Shown: one piece after another, positions 6,827 to 16,162 of the stretch | Layout: the number at the start of each line of letters is the position of its first letter | Position numbering within the stretch: position 1 is the first letter of the stretch | NCBI GenBank assembly: GCA_044463125.1 | Contig: JBIQMS010000026.1 | Location: forward strand, 1 to 64,000 | DNA from: CAYMZZ01 sp044463125 | GTDB lineage: Bacteria; Bacteroidota; Bacteroidia; Chitinophagales; Chitinophagaceae | Direction of reading: 5' to 3' | Length of the DNA: 64,000 nt | The notes under the pieces: generated by a model | Databases searched by the model: none | Told to the model about the DNA's origin: nothing | Seen by the model: the letters and a program-made list of their open reading frames with translations, nothing else | Made by a program: the position numbers and the translations under genes

Positions 6827-9157
6827 CTAGAATTTGAAATTATAGGATACTGAAGGAATGAATTTGAAGAGGGCATAGCGCACCGCCTCTGTTTTGTTGG
6901 GATCATCCGGATTGTCCCTGAAATTGATGGTAAAGGCATTTTCTCTGCCATAAGCATTGAATATGCTGAAGTTCAACTCTGATGACCAACGTTTTTTCTT
7001 CTTCAATTCCCAGGTGGCGCCGATATCGAGGCGGTGATAATCGGGCAATCGGTAGCCATTCCTTTCTGTATAGTAAAAAATGGTTTGATCATCTACACGG
7101 TATTTGCCGGCGGGATAAGTAACCGCATCGCCAGTATAGAAAACCCAGTTGGCGGAAAGGGTCCAACGGGGCGTAAGCTGGTAGCTGGCAACAATTGCAA
7201 TATCATGGGTGCGATCTTGCCGGGCATTGTACCATCTGCCTTCATTAATGCCTTCAATTTTTCTTTCCGTTTTGGATAGGGTATAGCTGAGCCAGCCGGT
7301 AAATTTGCCTGCTTTTTTCTTTAACAGCATTTCCAAACCATAGGCCCTGCCCTTGCCAAATAGCAATTGGGTTTCTATAGCGTCGTTGTTGGCAAAGATA
7401 TCGGCGCCATCGCGATAGTCGATTTGGTTCTGCATGGTTTTGAAATAGGTTTCCACGCTCAGCTCCCAGCTTCGGCCTGCCAGATCACGGTAATAGCCAA
7501 TTGATACCTGGTCCGAAATCCCTGGTTTAATAATATTGGTACTGGCGATCCATTTATCTGTGGGATTGCTCGATGTGGAATTTGAAATCAGATGCAGGCT
7601 TTGGGTATTGCGTACATAAGAGGCCTTAACCGAACTCAGCTCATTGAGCAGGTAGCTCGCGGCCACCCGGGGCTCGGGATTGAAATAGGTTTTCACAAAC
7701 TCGCCACGCGCATAATTCATGGTGTCGGTTACATTGCCTGCCTCATCCAATTGAAAATAATCACCTTCGCCCAGGATGCTGAAAGAGGAAACCCGTATTC
7801 CATAGGTAAGGTTTAATTTGTCCGACACCTTCCAGCTATCCGACAGGAAAACCGCGTTCTCCCAGGAATACCGTTTCTGCAAAGCCGCTGAATTGATGCT
7901 GATAGAATTCTTCGCATCCACTTCTCCCGGCGTAATGGTATGATAAATCGTATTAAATCCGAATCGAAGCTGGTGGCCCGGCGCTGCATTCCACTGGTAT
8001 TCCTGTTTCAGGTTCCAGTCGCGGATCTGCGAAAAAATATCAAAATCATCACCTCCGCTGCGGATATTAATTAAATATTTGTAGTTGCTAAAGATGAGCG
8101 AAGTATTCTTGAAGAGTTTGCTGTTGAATATATGATTCCAACGCAGTGTTCCAGTACCATTGCCCCAGGTAATGCCAAAGGTTTCACCCACGCCCAACCG
8201 GTCCTTGCCAAAATAACCGGACAAATAAAGCCTGTCACGATCCCCCAACTGGTAATTCATTTTCGCATTCAGGTCGTAGAAATAGAGTTTATTGCGATTG
8301 ATGGTGGAGTCATTGGATAACTGCAGGAATAAATCCGCATAAGTGCGGCGCCCGGTAAGCAGAAAGGAGGATCGGTCTTTCTGAATGGGACCCTCCACAT
8401 TCAATTTCGCGGAAATCAAGCCCACCCCGCCACTCAGGTTATAGTCCTGGTTATTGCCATCGTTCATCTTGATGTCCACCACCGAAGAAAGGCGGCCACC
8501 ATATTGTGCCGGCATTCCGGCTTTGTAAACCGTCATGTCTTTAACGGCATCCGAATTAAATGTGCTGAAAAATCCCAGAAGATGCGAGGCATTGTACACA
8601 GGCGCTTCATCCAGCAATATCAGGTTTTGGTCACCGGCGCCTCCCCGCACATAAAATCCGCTGTTGCCATCACCGGCCGATTTTATGCCGGGAAGCAGTT
8701 GAATCGTTTTCAGAATATCCCTTTCACCCAGCAGGACGGGAATATTTTTTATTTCACGGGTACTCAGCCTTTCCACACCCATTTGTGGATTTCGGAGGCT
8801 TCGGCCCCTCGATTGGGCCGTAACAACGACGCCCTCCAGGTTTTTCACTTCTTCCTCCACTTGTATATCCAGCCGGAGGTCGGCGTTAAGTTGAATTTTT
8901 TGCTGAAAAGGTTGAAAGCCGATGGCTGTGGCCTGCAGGGTGTACTCGCCAGTCGGGAGGGTAAGCGAATAGAAGCCATATTCGTTGCTGGCCACTGTAT
9001 TTCCTCCTGCGCTTACGCTGGCCCCAATCAGGGTCTCGCCCTTTGATTTCGATCGGATTAACCCGCTAACCGTGAATTTGCCCTGGCCCGTAACGGCCCC
9101 CGCGATGATGATACCTGTAATGAGCAATAGGAGCTTTGGCCTCCAGGCTTTCTTCAT
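6827..9157 (-). CDS. TonB-dependent receptor with carboxypeptidase-like N-domain
   Basis: A 776-residue outer-membrane TonB-dependent receptor. A signal peptide (about 1-25) precedes a CarboxypepD_reg-like beta sandwich (about 28-110, VSGLIRSKSKGETLIGASVS). The plug follows (about 115-235): LEGVVVTAQSRG, LLPGIKSAGDGNSGFYVRGG, and DQNLILLDEAPVYNASHLLG. The rest is a beta barrel ending in an aromatic residue (PSVSYNFKF). Its length is shorter than the roughly 1000 residues of SusC and is typical of receptors paired with DUF4249 proteins. No substrate can be deduced. A possible minus-strand -7 element (TATTTTTG) lies at 9181-9188, but the -33 element is poor. Confidence 0.9.
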   Translation of the reverse strand: MKKAWRPKLLLLITGIIIAGAVTGQGKFTVSGLIRSKSKGETLIGASVSAGGNTVASNEYGFYSLTLPTGEYTLQATAIGFQPFQQKIQLNADLRLDIQVEEEVKNLEGVVVTAQSRGRSLRNPQMGVERLSTREIKNIPVLLGERDILKTIQLLPGIKSAGDGNSGFYVRGGAGDQNLILLDEAPVYNASHLLGFFSTFNSDAVKDMTVYKAGMPAQYGGRLSSVVDIKMNDGNNQDYNLSGGVGLISAKLNVEGPIQKDRSSFLLTGRRTYADLFLQLSNDSTINRNKLYFYDLNAKMNYQLGDRDRLYLSGYFGKDRLGVGETFGITWGNGTGTLRWNHIFNSKLFKNTSLIFSNYKYLINIRSGGDDFDIFSQIRDWNLKQEYQWNAAPGHQLRFGFNTIYHTITPGEVDAKNSISINSAALQKRYSWENAVFLSDSWKVSDKLNLTYGIRVSSFSILGEGDYFQLDEAGNVTDTMNYARGEFVKTYFNPEPRVAASYLLNELSSVKASYVRNTQSLHLISNSTSSNPTDKWIASTNIIKPGISDQVSIGYYRDLAGRSWELSVETYFKTMQNQIDYRDGADIFANNDAIETQLLFGKGRAYGLEMLLKKKAGKFTGWLSYTLSKTERKIEGINEGRWYNARQDRTHDIAIVASYQLTPRWTLSANWVFYTGDAVTYPAGKYRVDDQTIFYYTERNGYRLPDYHRLDIGATWELKKKKRWSSELNFSIFNAYGRENAFTINFRDNPDDPNKTEAVRYALFKFIPSVSYNFKF

Positions 9158-9328
9158 AAATCAGTTTTGATGAATTCCGGCAAAAATAGCCGGACGAACT
9201 GCGTGCTTTCGCCGTCCGACTGTTAAATAAATCTTAGCATCGGCCGATGGCAGTTTCCGGCCGGTAAAAGCCGCTTATCAGAGTGCAAGACAAAACAAGG
9301 GGCAAATTGTTGACCCTTTGCGCTAAAA

Positions 9329-10168
9329 TCAGGGCAAATAACTGTACAGGTAATCGATACGGCCTGTCAACTCTTTTTGTTTGTTGAAGAGCGCTTCCCG
9401 AATCTTCAGGTCTTTTTCGTTGTAGGCGTATCGCCAGATCAGGTAATCGCTGCTACGGGTGCTGAGGGTAGAAATCTTTTGTGCCACCCGGCCTTCTTCA
9501 TCGTATTCAAACATAAAGTCTGGCAATAGTCGCCGAACCCGATTGTTGTAGCGAACAATATCGGTGAGTTGATTCTCCTGGTTGTAATAATAATAAACGG
9601 TTTCGAAGCCGGTATTTCTACGGAACAACTGCTCTTCAATCACATTACCCTTTTCGTCTGATTTGAACCTATACTCGGTACTATCCTGCTCATTGAGGAT
9701 TTTGAACATTTTTACCGGTGTGTCGCCATCTTCATAAATCCAACTATGGGTTTCCTGCTGGCTGAATTCCTGCGCTGTATCCTGGATACTGATGCTGATT
9801 TCGGTAAGTCTTCCTTTTTCGTCGTAACTATATTGGGTTTTGCTGCTAATACCCCCAGTTGTATCGGCCAGGGAGATCAATTGGCCCTTATCGTTGAACC
9901 GATAGGCCATGCGGGTTATATTTTGCGCATTGCGGATTTGGGTAAACCAGGTTTGTCGGTCTGCATCAATCTGATGCCATTCATTGAAGTCGCGCGATGG
10001 AGCGCCACGGTCATCGTAGCCGGTAGCCTTTACAGAAGCCACCCGACCCTCCAGCATGGCCTGCATCCGGTTTTCAATATCCTGTGTGCCCAGGATATCG
10101 TTGTAAAAATATTGCGCGCCTCCGGCAAGGGGCAGGAAGGCAAAGAGGATAAGGGCGTATGTCTTCAT
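9329..10168 (-). CDS. Exported protein with YD/RHS-like repeats
   Basis: A 279-residue exported protein with a signal peptide (MKTYALILFAFLPLAGGAQ). The body is a series of short beta repeats with the pattern Tyr-x-Tyr-Asp-Glu-x-Gly-Arg: MAYRFNDKGQLISL, YSYDEKGRLTEISI, YRFKSDEKGNVIEEQLF, FEYDEEGRVAQKI and YAYNEKDLKIREAL. This resembles RHS/YD-repeat segments but is far too short to be a toxin-delivery RHS protein. It is transcribed divergently from the DUF3667 gene. Function is unknown; it may be related in fold to the second half of the lipoprotein at 4283-5827. Confidence 0.75.
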   Translation of the reverse strand: MKTYALILFAFLPLAGGAQYFYNDILGTQDIENRMQAMLEGRVASVKATGYDDRGAPSRDFNEWHQIDADRQTWFTQIRNAQNITRMAYRFNDKGQLISLADTTGGISSKTQYSYDEKGRLTEISISIQDTAQEFSQQETHSWIYEDGDTPVKMFKILNEQDSTEYRFKSDEKGNVIEEQLFRRNTGFETVYYYYNQENQLTDIVRYNNRVRRLLPDFMFEYDEEGRVAQKISTLSTRSSDYLIWRYAYNEKDLKIREALFNKQKELTGRIDYLYSYLP

Positions 10169-10252
10169 TCGATAAATGGATATTCGTCAAAAATAAATGT
10201 TTAAAGCGGATGAATCCTTAATTTGCCCGGGCATTCTGCCAAAACCCACCCA

Positions 10253-11329
10253 ATGTCACATATACCCGAACGCAAAGAAAAAGACTGTCTCAATTGTGGC
10301 ACCATCGTGCAGGGAAAATACTGCCATGTGTGCGGACAGGAAAACGTGGTGCCCAGGGAAACTTTCTGGGCCATGCTCACCCACTTTGTGTACGATATAA
10401 CGCATTTTGATGGCAAATTCTTTTCCACGCTTGGCATTCTTTTGCGGAAACCGGGCTTTTTGTCAAAGGAATATATGAAGGGAAAACGGGCCAGCTATCT
10501 GAACCCTGTCCGGATGTATATTTTCACTTCGGCATTCTTCTTCCTGGTATTTTTTAGTTTGAAAGGCACCAACGATTATATCAAACTGACGGATGATTTT
10601 CCATTGACACAGGCAGCCAGGGATTCTGTTCTGCGTAAAATCGAGGGAAATGATTACCGGGGTGCCGATTCGCTTATGCTCCTTCGCGCGAAAAACATGT
10701 TGAAAGATACCAGCTTGCCGGTAAAGCCCAGCGACCTGCTCGGGCTCAACCGCGACTTTGTGGTGATGGCCACCATTAACCGAATTTACCATAGCCGGGC
10801 TGAATACGATTCCGTTCAGGAAGCGCTGCCCTCCGGCGAAAGGGACAACTGGCTCGAGCGGCAGTGGAATAAGCGGGCCCTGGCCGTCAACGAAAAATAT
10901 AAGTACGATCCTGCGATGAGCTGGCAAAAGTTTACAGATATCCTGCTGCATAAACTGCCCTACCTGCTCTTTGTATCCCTTCCTTTCTTCGCGCTCTTGC
11001 TGCGATGGCTCTACTTTCGACGAAAAGAATTTTACTATGCCGATCACGGCATCTTTACCATTCACCATTATATCGTCAGTTTTTTTCTGCTGCTTTTTGT
11101 CTTTTTATGGAACAAACTCGAAGAATTGAGCGGATGGGGAATCTGGAATTGGATAACCGTTGCCACGGTTATTGCGATCCCCATATATCTCTACAAAGGC
11201 ATGCGACGGTTTTATGGTCAAAGCAGGGCTAAAACCATTTTGAAATTTATACTGCTGAATATTTCGGCCTTAATCGTCATGGTTTTCCTGTTTGTGATAT
11301 TTACATTGTTTTCCGTATTCACCCTGTAA
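10253..11329 (+). CDS. DUF3667 family membrane protein with zinc-ribbon N-terminus
   Basis: A 358-residue integral membrane protein. The ATG at 10253 was preferred over an upstream TTG (10223). Residues about 9-30 hold a four-Cys ribbon (CLNCG ... CHVCG), followed by the DUF3667 signature (THFVYDITHFDGKFFSTLGI, LLRKPGFLSKEYMKGKRASY, LNPVRMYIFTSAFFF). A long soluble segment (about 105-230) separates the first membrane segment from a C-terminal group of about four (near 235-355). The family is common in Bacteroidota and has no assigned function. It ends 9 bp before mazG, which suggests co-transcription. Confidence 0.85.
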   Translation: MSHIPERKEKDCLNCGTIVQGKYCHVCGQENVVPRETFWAMLTHFVYDITHFDGKFFSTLGILLRKPGFLSKEYMKGKRASYLNPVRMYIFTSAFFFLVFFSLKGTNDYIKLTDDFPLTQAARDSVLRKIEGNDYRGADSLMLLRAKNMLKDTSLPVKPSDLLGLNRDFVVMATINRIYHSRAEYDSVQEALPSGERDNWLERQWNKRALAVNEKYKYDPAMSWQKFTDILLHKLPYLLFVSLPFFALLLRWLYFRRKEFYYADHGIFTIHHYIVSFFLLLFVFLWNKLEELSGWGIWNWITVATVIAIPIYLYKGMRRFYGQSRAKTILKFILLNISALIVMVFLFVIFTLFSVFTL

Positions 11330-11338
11330 ACCCTTCCT

Positions 11339-12115
11339 ATGTCAGAATCACTCAGCCAATCCTTTCTTCGCCTGGTTCAAATAATGGACGAATTGCGCGA
11401 GCAATGTCCCTGGGATCGTAAACAGACCATCCACACCCTTCGGCAAATGACCATTGAAGAGAGTTTTGAACTGGTGGACGCCATTACCGACAATGACTGG
11501 AAGGGAATAAAGGAGGAGTTGGGTGACTTGCTCCTGCATATTTTGTTTTATTCCCGCATTGGTCGCGAACAGGATCAGTTTAACCTGGAAGAAGTGATAA
11601 AAGGCATCAGCGAAAAGTTAATAGCAAGGCATCCGCATATTTATGGGGATGTAAAGGTGAAAGATGAAGAAGACGTGAAAAAGAACTGGGAGAAGCTGAA
11701 GCTTAAAGAAGGGAAGAAGTCGGTGCTGGGAGGTGTGCCGCGTTCATTGCCCGCCATGGTGAAAGCGATGCGGTTGCAGGAAAAAGCCAAACAGGTAGGG
11801 TTTGAATGGGATACCGCAGACCAGGTTTGGGATAAAGTGGAAGAGGAAAAAGGGGAGCTGGAAGAGGCGGTAAAGGCCAATGACCCTGAACGGATGGAAG
11901 AAGAGCTGGGCGACCTGTTTTTTTCCCTGATCAATTACGCACGGTTTTTGCGGATAGATGCCGAAAACGCGCTGGAGCGCACCAATAAAAAATTTATCCA
12001 TCGCTTCACACAAATGGAATCAGAAGCCCTGGGTCAGGGCAGGGACCTTTCTCAAATGAGTTTGCAGGAAATGGATGCCATTTGGAACAGCATTAAAAAG
12101 AAACCTGGTAGTTGA
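11339..12115 (+). CDS. mazG: Nucleoside triphosphate pyrophosphohydrolase MazG
   Basis: MazG hydrolyses (d)NTPs to NMP and pyrophosphate and acts as a cytosolic house-cleaning enzyme. This 258-residue protein has the full two-domain layout. Domain 1 (about 10-115) opens with LREQCPWDRKQTIHTLRQMT and carries the metal motif EESFELVDAI plus EELGDLL. Domain 2 (about 150-250) has EEEKGELEEAV and EEELGDLFFSLINYARF. The length is normal for the full-length family. Its stop codon overlaps the TTG start of the histidine kinase (TTGA), indicating translational coupling. Confidence 0.95.
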   Translation: MSESLSQSFLRLVQIMDELREQCPWDRKQTIHTLRQMTIEESFELVDAITDNDWKGIKEELGDLLLHILFYSRIGREQDQFNLEEVIKGISEKLIARHPHIYGDVKVKDEEDVKKNWEKLKLKEGKKSVLGGVPRSLPAMVKAMRLQEKAKQVGFEWDTADQVWDKVEEEKGELEEAVKANDPERMEEELGDLFFSLINYARFLRIDAENALERTNKKFIHRFTQMESEALGQGRDLSQMSLQEMDAIWNSIKKKPGS

Positions 12116-15100
12116 ACCCCAGTTGGAAAAATAGAACCATCCTGAAATGGGCGCTGTTAGCCCTTTCCCTGTTGCTTTTTGGGCTTTCCCTTATTTTCAA
12201 CCGTTTCTCCACCATTCATTCCTCTCTGGAAGCGGAAGTGAGCAAGGCGGAGAAATACCTCCATCATCAACAAAAGGACTTTAATGCATTCTTGGCCGAT
12301 ACCGTTTTGGTGGGAAAGCTGATGCGGCAGGCTGAAAGCCGGAATCAATTTGATGCCAGCATCAACAAAGACTATGGCATTTTCCTCTATGAAGTAAAAG
12401 AATCGGGAACCCTTTCCCTCAATTTCTGGAATACACATCTGGTATTGCCGCCAGCGGAAACCTTTGCCCTGCCGGAAATGGAGGAGTTCATGCAACTGCC
12501 CAATGGCCATTACCTGGTGCTGAAAAAAATGTTGCAGCTCTATGAGCAAACCATCATGGCTTATGCGCTGATACCCGTGCAAACCATCTTCTTTCAGGAA
12601 AAAGCCTATCTGCCACAAAAATTCGTGTATGCCGAAGAAGTGGATGCCCAGGTGGTGCTTAGCGAAACGGAAACCGAGTATGCCGTGCGATCGGTGCAGG
12701 GAAATACCCTGTTTTACCTGAACAAGATCAACAATAGCGGCCTGGTACGGAATGACCGATTTACGATTTATCTGCGCTTTGGAGGTTTGCTGCTACTCCT
12801 GCTGTCCGTTCATTTATTCGCCGAAAGCATTTCACGACGTAGGCTGGGACGGGGAATATTTTTCCTCGTGGCTTCCTTATTGCTTATCCGGATGGCTACC
12901 TACATTTCTCCCGGATTGCTCAACTTGCGCCAATTTGATCTGTTCGATCCCCAGATATATGGTTCCAATATCGTTCAGCGGTCCCTGGGTGATTTGCTGC
13001 TCAATTCCATTTTCTTCTGCTGGATGGTGCTTTTCAGTTGGTATAAAGTACATCATCAAAAAGACCTGACGGAGGGCTGGCAAAAATGGCTGAAATGGAC
13101 GGTAGCCCTTTTTTCGGTGGGGCTATTGATTTATTCCAGCTTTATTCTCTCCTCGGTAATCCGAAGTATTGTGGCAGATTCAAAGGTTTCCTTTGATGTT
13201 ACGAATTTTTTCAGCCTGAATTTTTATACCGTTGTCGGCTTTTTTGTGTTGGCCACCTTATCTCTATCGTACTATTATTTCACGCAGCTCTTGTTTCGCA
13301 TCATTTTTCCGGTGTTGGGGAGAAATAAATGGCTGGTTTATTTTGCGATCGCTTTTTCCGGACTTGTTTTTCTCAGCATCCGCTCGGGCGATCCCACGGT
13401 ATTATTTTATTTACCGGTACTGGCCTGGTTGCTACTTTACACATGGTTGATTGATCGCGAAGGTGAAATTCTTACAAGAATCCGGATCAATATCGCTGGT
13501 ATTCTTTTCTGGATCGCGGTGTTTTCCATTTCCATCGCCGCCATTATGCTCACTGAAAACAGGAAGGCGGAGTGGGAGAAGCGAAAATTCTACGCTGAGA
13601 AACTGGCCGTGCAAACGGATCCTTCCAGCGAAAGGCTGATGAGCATTGCCCTGAATTACCTGGATGAGGATTTTCTCGAGGGTAATTTTCATCGCTTTGT
13701 GGATAGCAGCTCAAGTCTTATAATCCGGGATAGTATTCTCAATCAAAACTACAAATTGTACATGGAGAGCTTCGATACCCGGCTCTTTGTGTACGATTCC
13801 ACGGGTCAGCCTTTGTGGAATCAGGATGAAACAAGCTTTGATGCGCTGAATACAATTGTGCTGCGGCAATCGCAACCTACTACCTATCCCGATTTGTTTT
13901 ATTACGGCACATCGTTCGATCAGTTCGCTTATATCACCAAACGGATAGCGCGAGACGAAGCCGGCCAGGTTCAGGGGTATCTGTTTATCCTTTCCAATCC
14001 CCGCCGCTTCAGCACCGGCGAAATTTACCCGGAACTGTTTCGTCAATATAAAGAGAACTCCCCCGAGAATTCCCCCATTTATTTTTATGCCGTTTATAAC
14101 CAGGGCAAGCTCACCGACAATTTTTCACACCGCTATCCATTCCCTACCGAGATGGAAGATAACCGTGTTTGGAAGGGCAATAATGAATTTGAACGCCACA
14201 ACAATGGCGCATATGATGAACTCTGGTATCGTGCCGCCAACCAAAAAGTGGTGATTATCGCGCGCAAACGCGATACACTGATTGAAACCATCGCGTTGTT
14301 CTCCTACATTTTTTGCTCCTTTATATTCCTGGTATTCCTGGTGCAGGTTTTGTCGTTGATATTAAAGGCAGTATCGGATTGGGCGGAGTTTAAACGATTC
14401 TTCCATTTCAATATCCGCAACCAGGTACACAGCACCATCATATTCATCAGCATATTTTCCTTTATCATCATTGGCATAGCCACTATCAATTTCTTTAAAG
14501 CGCGGTATAATCGCAACAATAGCGACAGGCTGAGCCGCACCATGAGCATTGCTGTGAATGAGATGGAGAAAAGGATTGGTTTGATCCAAAGTTTTGACAG
14601 TTCAGTGGAGCCCTACGATTCTATCAATGCGATTGATCTTGGCTCACTGGTGGAGGAAGTGTCGGAAATTCATGGTGTGGATGTAAACGTGTACGATCTC
14701 TATGGGAATTTGCAGGAAACATCCGAGCGGGATGTTTATTCCAAAGGGATTATCAGCAAGAAAATGCATCCGGTGGCTTTTTACCATCTCAGCCGGATGA
14801 AGCAGGTGGAGCATGTGCAGCAGGAAAGCATTGCCGACCTACCTTATCTCAGCGTGTATGCGCCAGTAAGGGATGCTGAAGGGCGTGCTTATGCTTATCT
14901 GAGTATTCCCTATTTCACCTCACAACCGGAGTTGAATCAGGAGATTTCGAATTTCATCGTAACGGTAATAAACCTGAATGCCTTTATACTGCTGATTGCG
15001 GGTTTGATAGCGCTGTTTATCACCAACCGCATTACACGATCTTTTTCTGTTATCAGCGACAAGATGAAGGACGTGAACCTGGGGCGGGTGAACGAAGCCA

Positions 15101-15876
15101 TTGTTTGGAACCGCGATGATGAAATAGGCGACCTGGTAACCGAATACAACAAAATGGTGGCCAAGCTGGAAGATTCAGCGCAGGCTTTGGCCAAAACCGA
15201 AAGGGAAGGTGCCTGGCGCGAAATGGCAAGGCAGGTGGCGCACGAAATCAAAAATCCACTCACGCCCATGAAGCTGAGTATTCAGTACCTGCAAAAGTCC
15301 ATTGACAGCAATCAGCCCAATGTGAAAGAATTGTCGGGCAATGTGGCGCGTACGCTGGTGGAGCAGATCGACCACCTTTCGAAAATAGCGGCTGACTTTT
15401 CACAGTTTGCCAATATTGGTTCCACCAATGCTGAATCATTCGACCTGCATGAAGTAATACGTTCCTTATACGACCTGTATCAGTCGAATCCCAATATTGA
15501 ATTTGTATGGCGTCCTGTGAGCCGCGAAGTGCGTCTGTATGCGGATAAAACGCAGATGAACCGCCTCTTCACCAATCTTCTGGCCAACGCTGTGGAAGCC
15601 TGCGAAGGGCAGTATTGCCGAATTGAGTTGGATGAGCGCGTGCTGGATGGAACCATTCAGATCCGTGTGCGGGATAATGGGGATGGCATTCCGGAAGAAA
15701 TGCAGTCGCGGATTTTTATCCCCAACTTCACCACCAAATCATCCGGCACCGGTCTGGGCCTGGCCATGTGCAAAGGCATTGTGGAACAGGCACAGGGAAA
15801 AATTTGGTTTGAAACCGAAAGAGGTGTTGGAACGAGCTTTTATGTGGAATTGCCGCTGGAAGAGAATGTTGAATAG
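12112..15876 (+). CDS. Large polytopic sensor histidine kinase (NtrY-like layout)
   Basis: A 1254-residue membrane sensor kinase. The TTG at 12112 is the only start that keeps the first membrane segment (about residues 12-30) and overlaps the mazG stop by 4 bp. An extracytoplasmic domain (about 35-205) is followed by some eight to nine membrane segments up to about residue 480, a second extracytoplasmic domain, and further segments near 725-750, 770-790 and 950-970. A HAMP-like region (ITRSFSVISDKMKDVNLGR) leads to the H-box (REMARQVAHEIKNPLTPMK, phospho-acceptor His1044). The ATPase domain has NLLANAVEAC, DNGDGIPEEM and GTGLGLAMCKGIVEQ. The signal and the response regulator are unknown; no regulator is adjacent. 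Confidence 0.9.
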   Translation: MNPSWKNRTILKWALLALSLLLFGLSLIFNRFSTIHSSLEAEVSKAEKYLHHQQKDFNAFLADTVLVGKLMRQAESRNQFDASINKDYGIFLYEVKESGTLSLNFWNTHLVLPPAETFALPEMEEFMQLPNGHYLVLKKMLQLYEQTIMAYALIPVQTIFFQEKAYLPQKFVYAEEVDAQVVLSETETEYAVRSVQGNTLFYLNKINNSGLVRNDRFTIYLRFGGLLLLLLSVHLFAESISRRRLGRGIFFLVASLLLIRMATYISPGLLNLRQFDLFDPQIYGSNIVQRSLGDLLLNSIFFCWMVLFSWYKVHHQKDLTEGWQKWLKWTVALFSVGLLIYSSFILSSVIRSIVADSKVSFDVTNFFSLNFYTVVGFFVLATLSLSYYYFTQLLFRIIFPVLGRNKWLVYFAIAFSGLVFLSIRSGDPTVLFYLPVLAWLLLYTWLIDREGEILTRIRINIAGILFWIAVFSISIAAIMLTENRKAEWEKRKFYAEKLAVQTDPSSERLMSIALNYLDEDFLEGNFHRFVDSSSSLIIRDSILNQNYKLYMESFDTRLFVYDSTGQPLWNQDETSFDALNTIVLRQSQPTTYPDLFYYGTSFDQFAYITKRIARDEAGQVQGYLFILSNPRRFSTGEIYPELFRQYKENSPENSPIYFYAVYNQGKLTDNFSHRYPFPTEMEDNRVWKGNNEFERHNNGAYDELWYRAANQKVVIIARKRDTLIETIALFSYIFCSFIFLVFLVQVLSLILKAVSDWAEFKRFFHFNIRNQVHSTIIFISIFSFIIIGIATINFFKARYNRNNSDRLSRTMSIAVNEMEKRIGLIQSFDSSVEPYDSINAIDLGSLVEEVSEIHGVDVNVYDLYGNLQETSERDVYSKGIISKKMHPVAFYHLSRMKQVEHVQQESIADLPYLSVYAPVRDAEGRAYAYLSIPYFTSQPELNQEISNFIVTVINLNAFILLIAGLIALFITNRITRSFSVISDKMKDVNLGRVNEAIVWNRDDEIGDLVTEYNKMVAKLEDSAQALAKTEREGAWREMARQVAHEIKNPLTPMKLSIQYLQKSIDSNQPNVKELSGNVARTLVEQIDHLSKIAADFSQFANIGSTNAESFDLHEVIRSLYDLYQSNPNIEFVWRPVSREVRLYADKTQMNRLFTNLLANAVEACEGQYCRIELDERVLDGTIQIRVRDNGDGIPEEMQSRIFIPNFTTKSSGTGLGLAMCKGIVEQAQGKIWFETERGVGTSFYVELPLEENVE

Positions 15877-16162
15877 TTTAAGGTTTAGGGTTTAAGGTTT
15901 AAGGTTTAAGGTTTAAGGTTGTTAGAAGGAGATAACGTTTATATCTAATTTGAGAAAAAAATCAGCGGATATCTGCGGAAAAATCTGCGAAAATCTGCGG
16001 GAAATGTTTCAGCTCTTTAAACAACCTCGGCGTTCAGGAGAGTTTTCCCGCAGATTTTCGCAGATTTTTCCGCAGATATGCGCTGATGAATTTATTATAG
16101 CAATAACTGTCATTATTTTAGGAATTGACACGTTAAACTTTAAACCCTAAACTCTAAACCTC
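15877..16162. repeat. Nested inverted repeat with heptad arms between convergent genes
   Basis: Outer arms are heptads: six tttaagg/tttaggg units at 15877-15918 starting at the first base after the kinase stop, and four opposed aaaccct-type units at 16135-16162. Nested inside is a 44-bp inverted repeat, 15961-16004 against 16043-16086 or 16087, with a single mismatch and a loop of about 38 nt, built from AATCTGCG-like words. The right outer arm overlaps the 3' end of the PolX gene and supplies its final codons. The whole stretch could fold as one long hairpin in either transcript. Confidence 0.9.
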
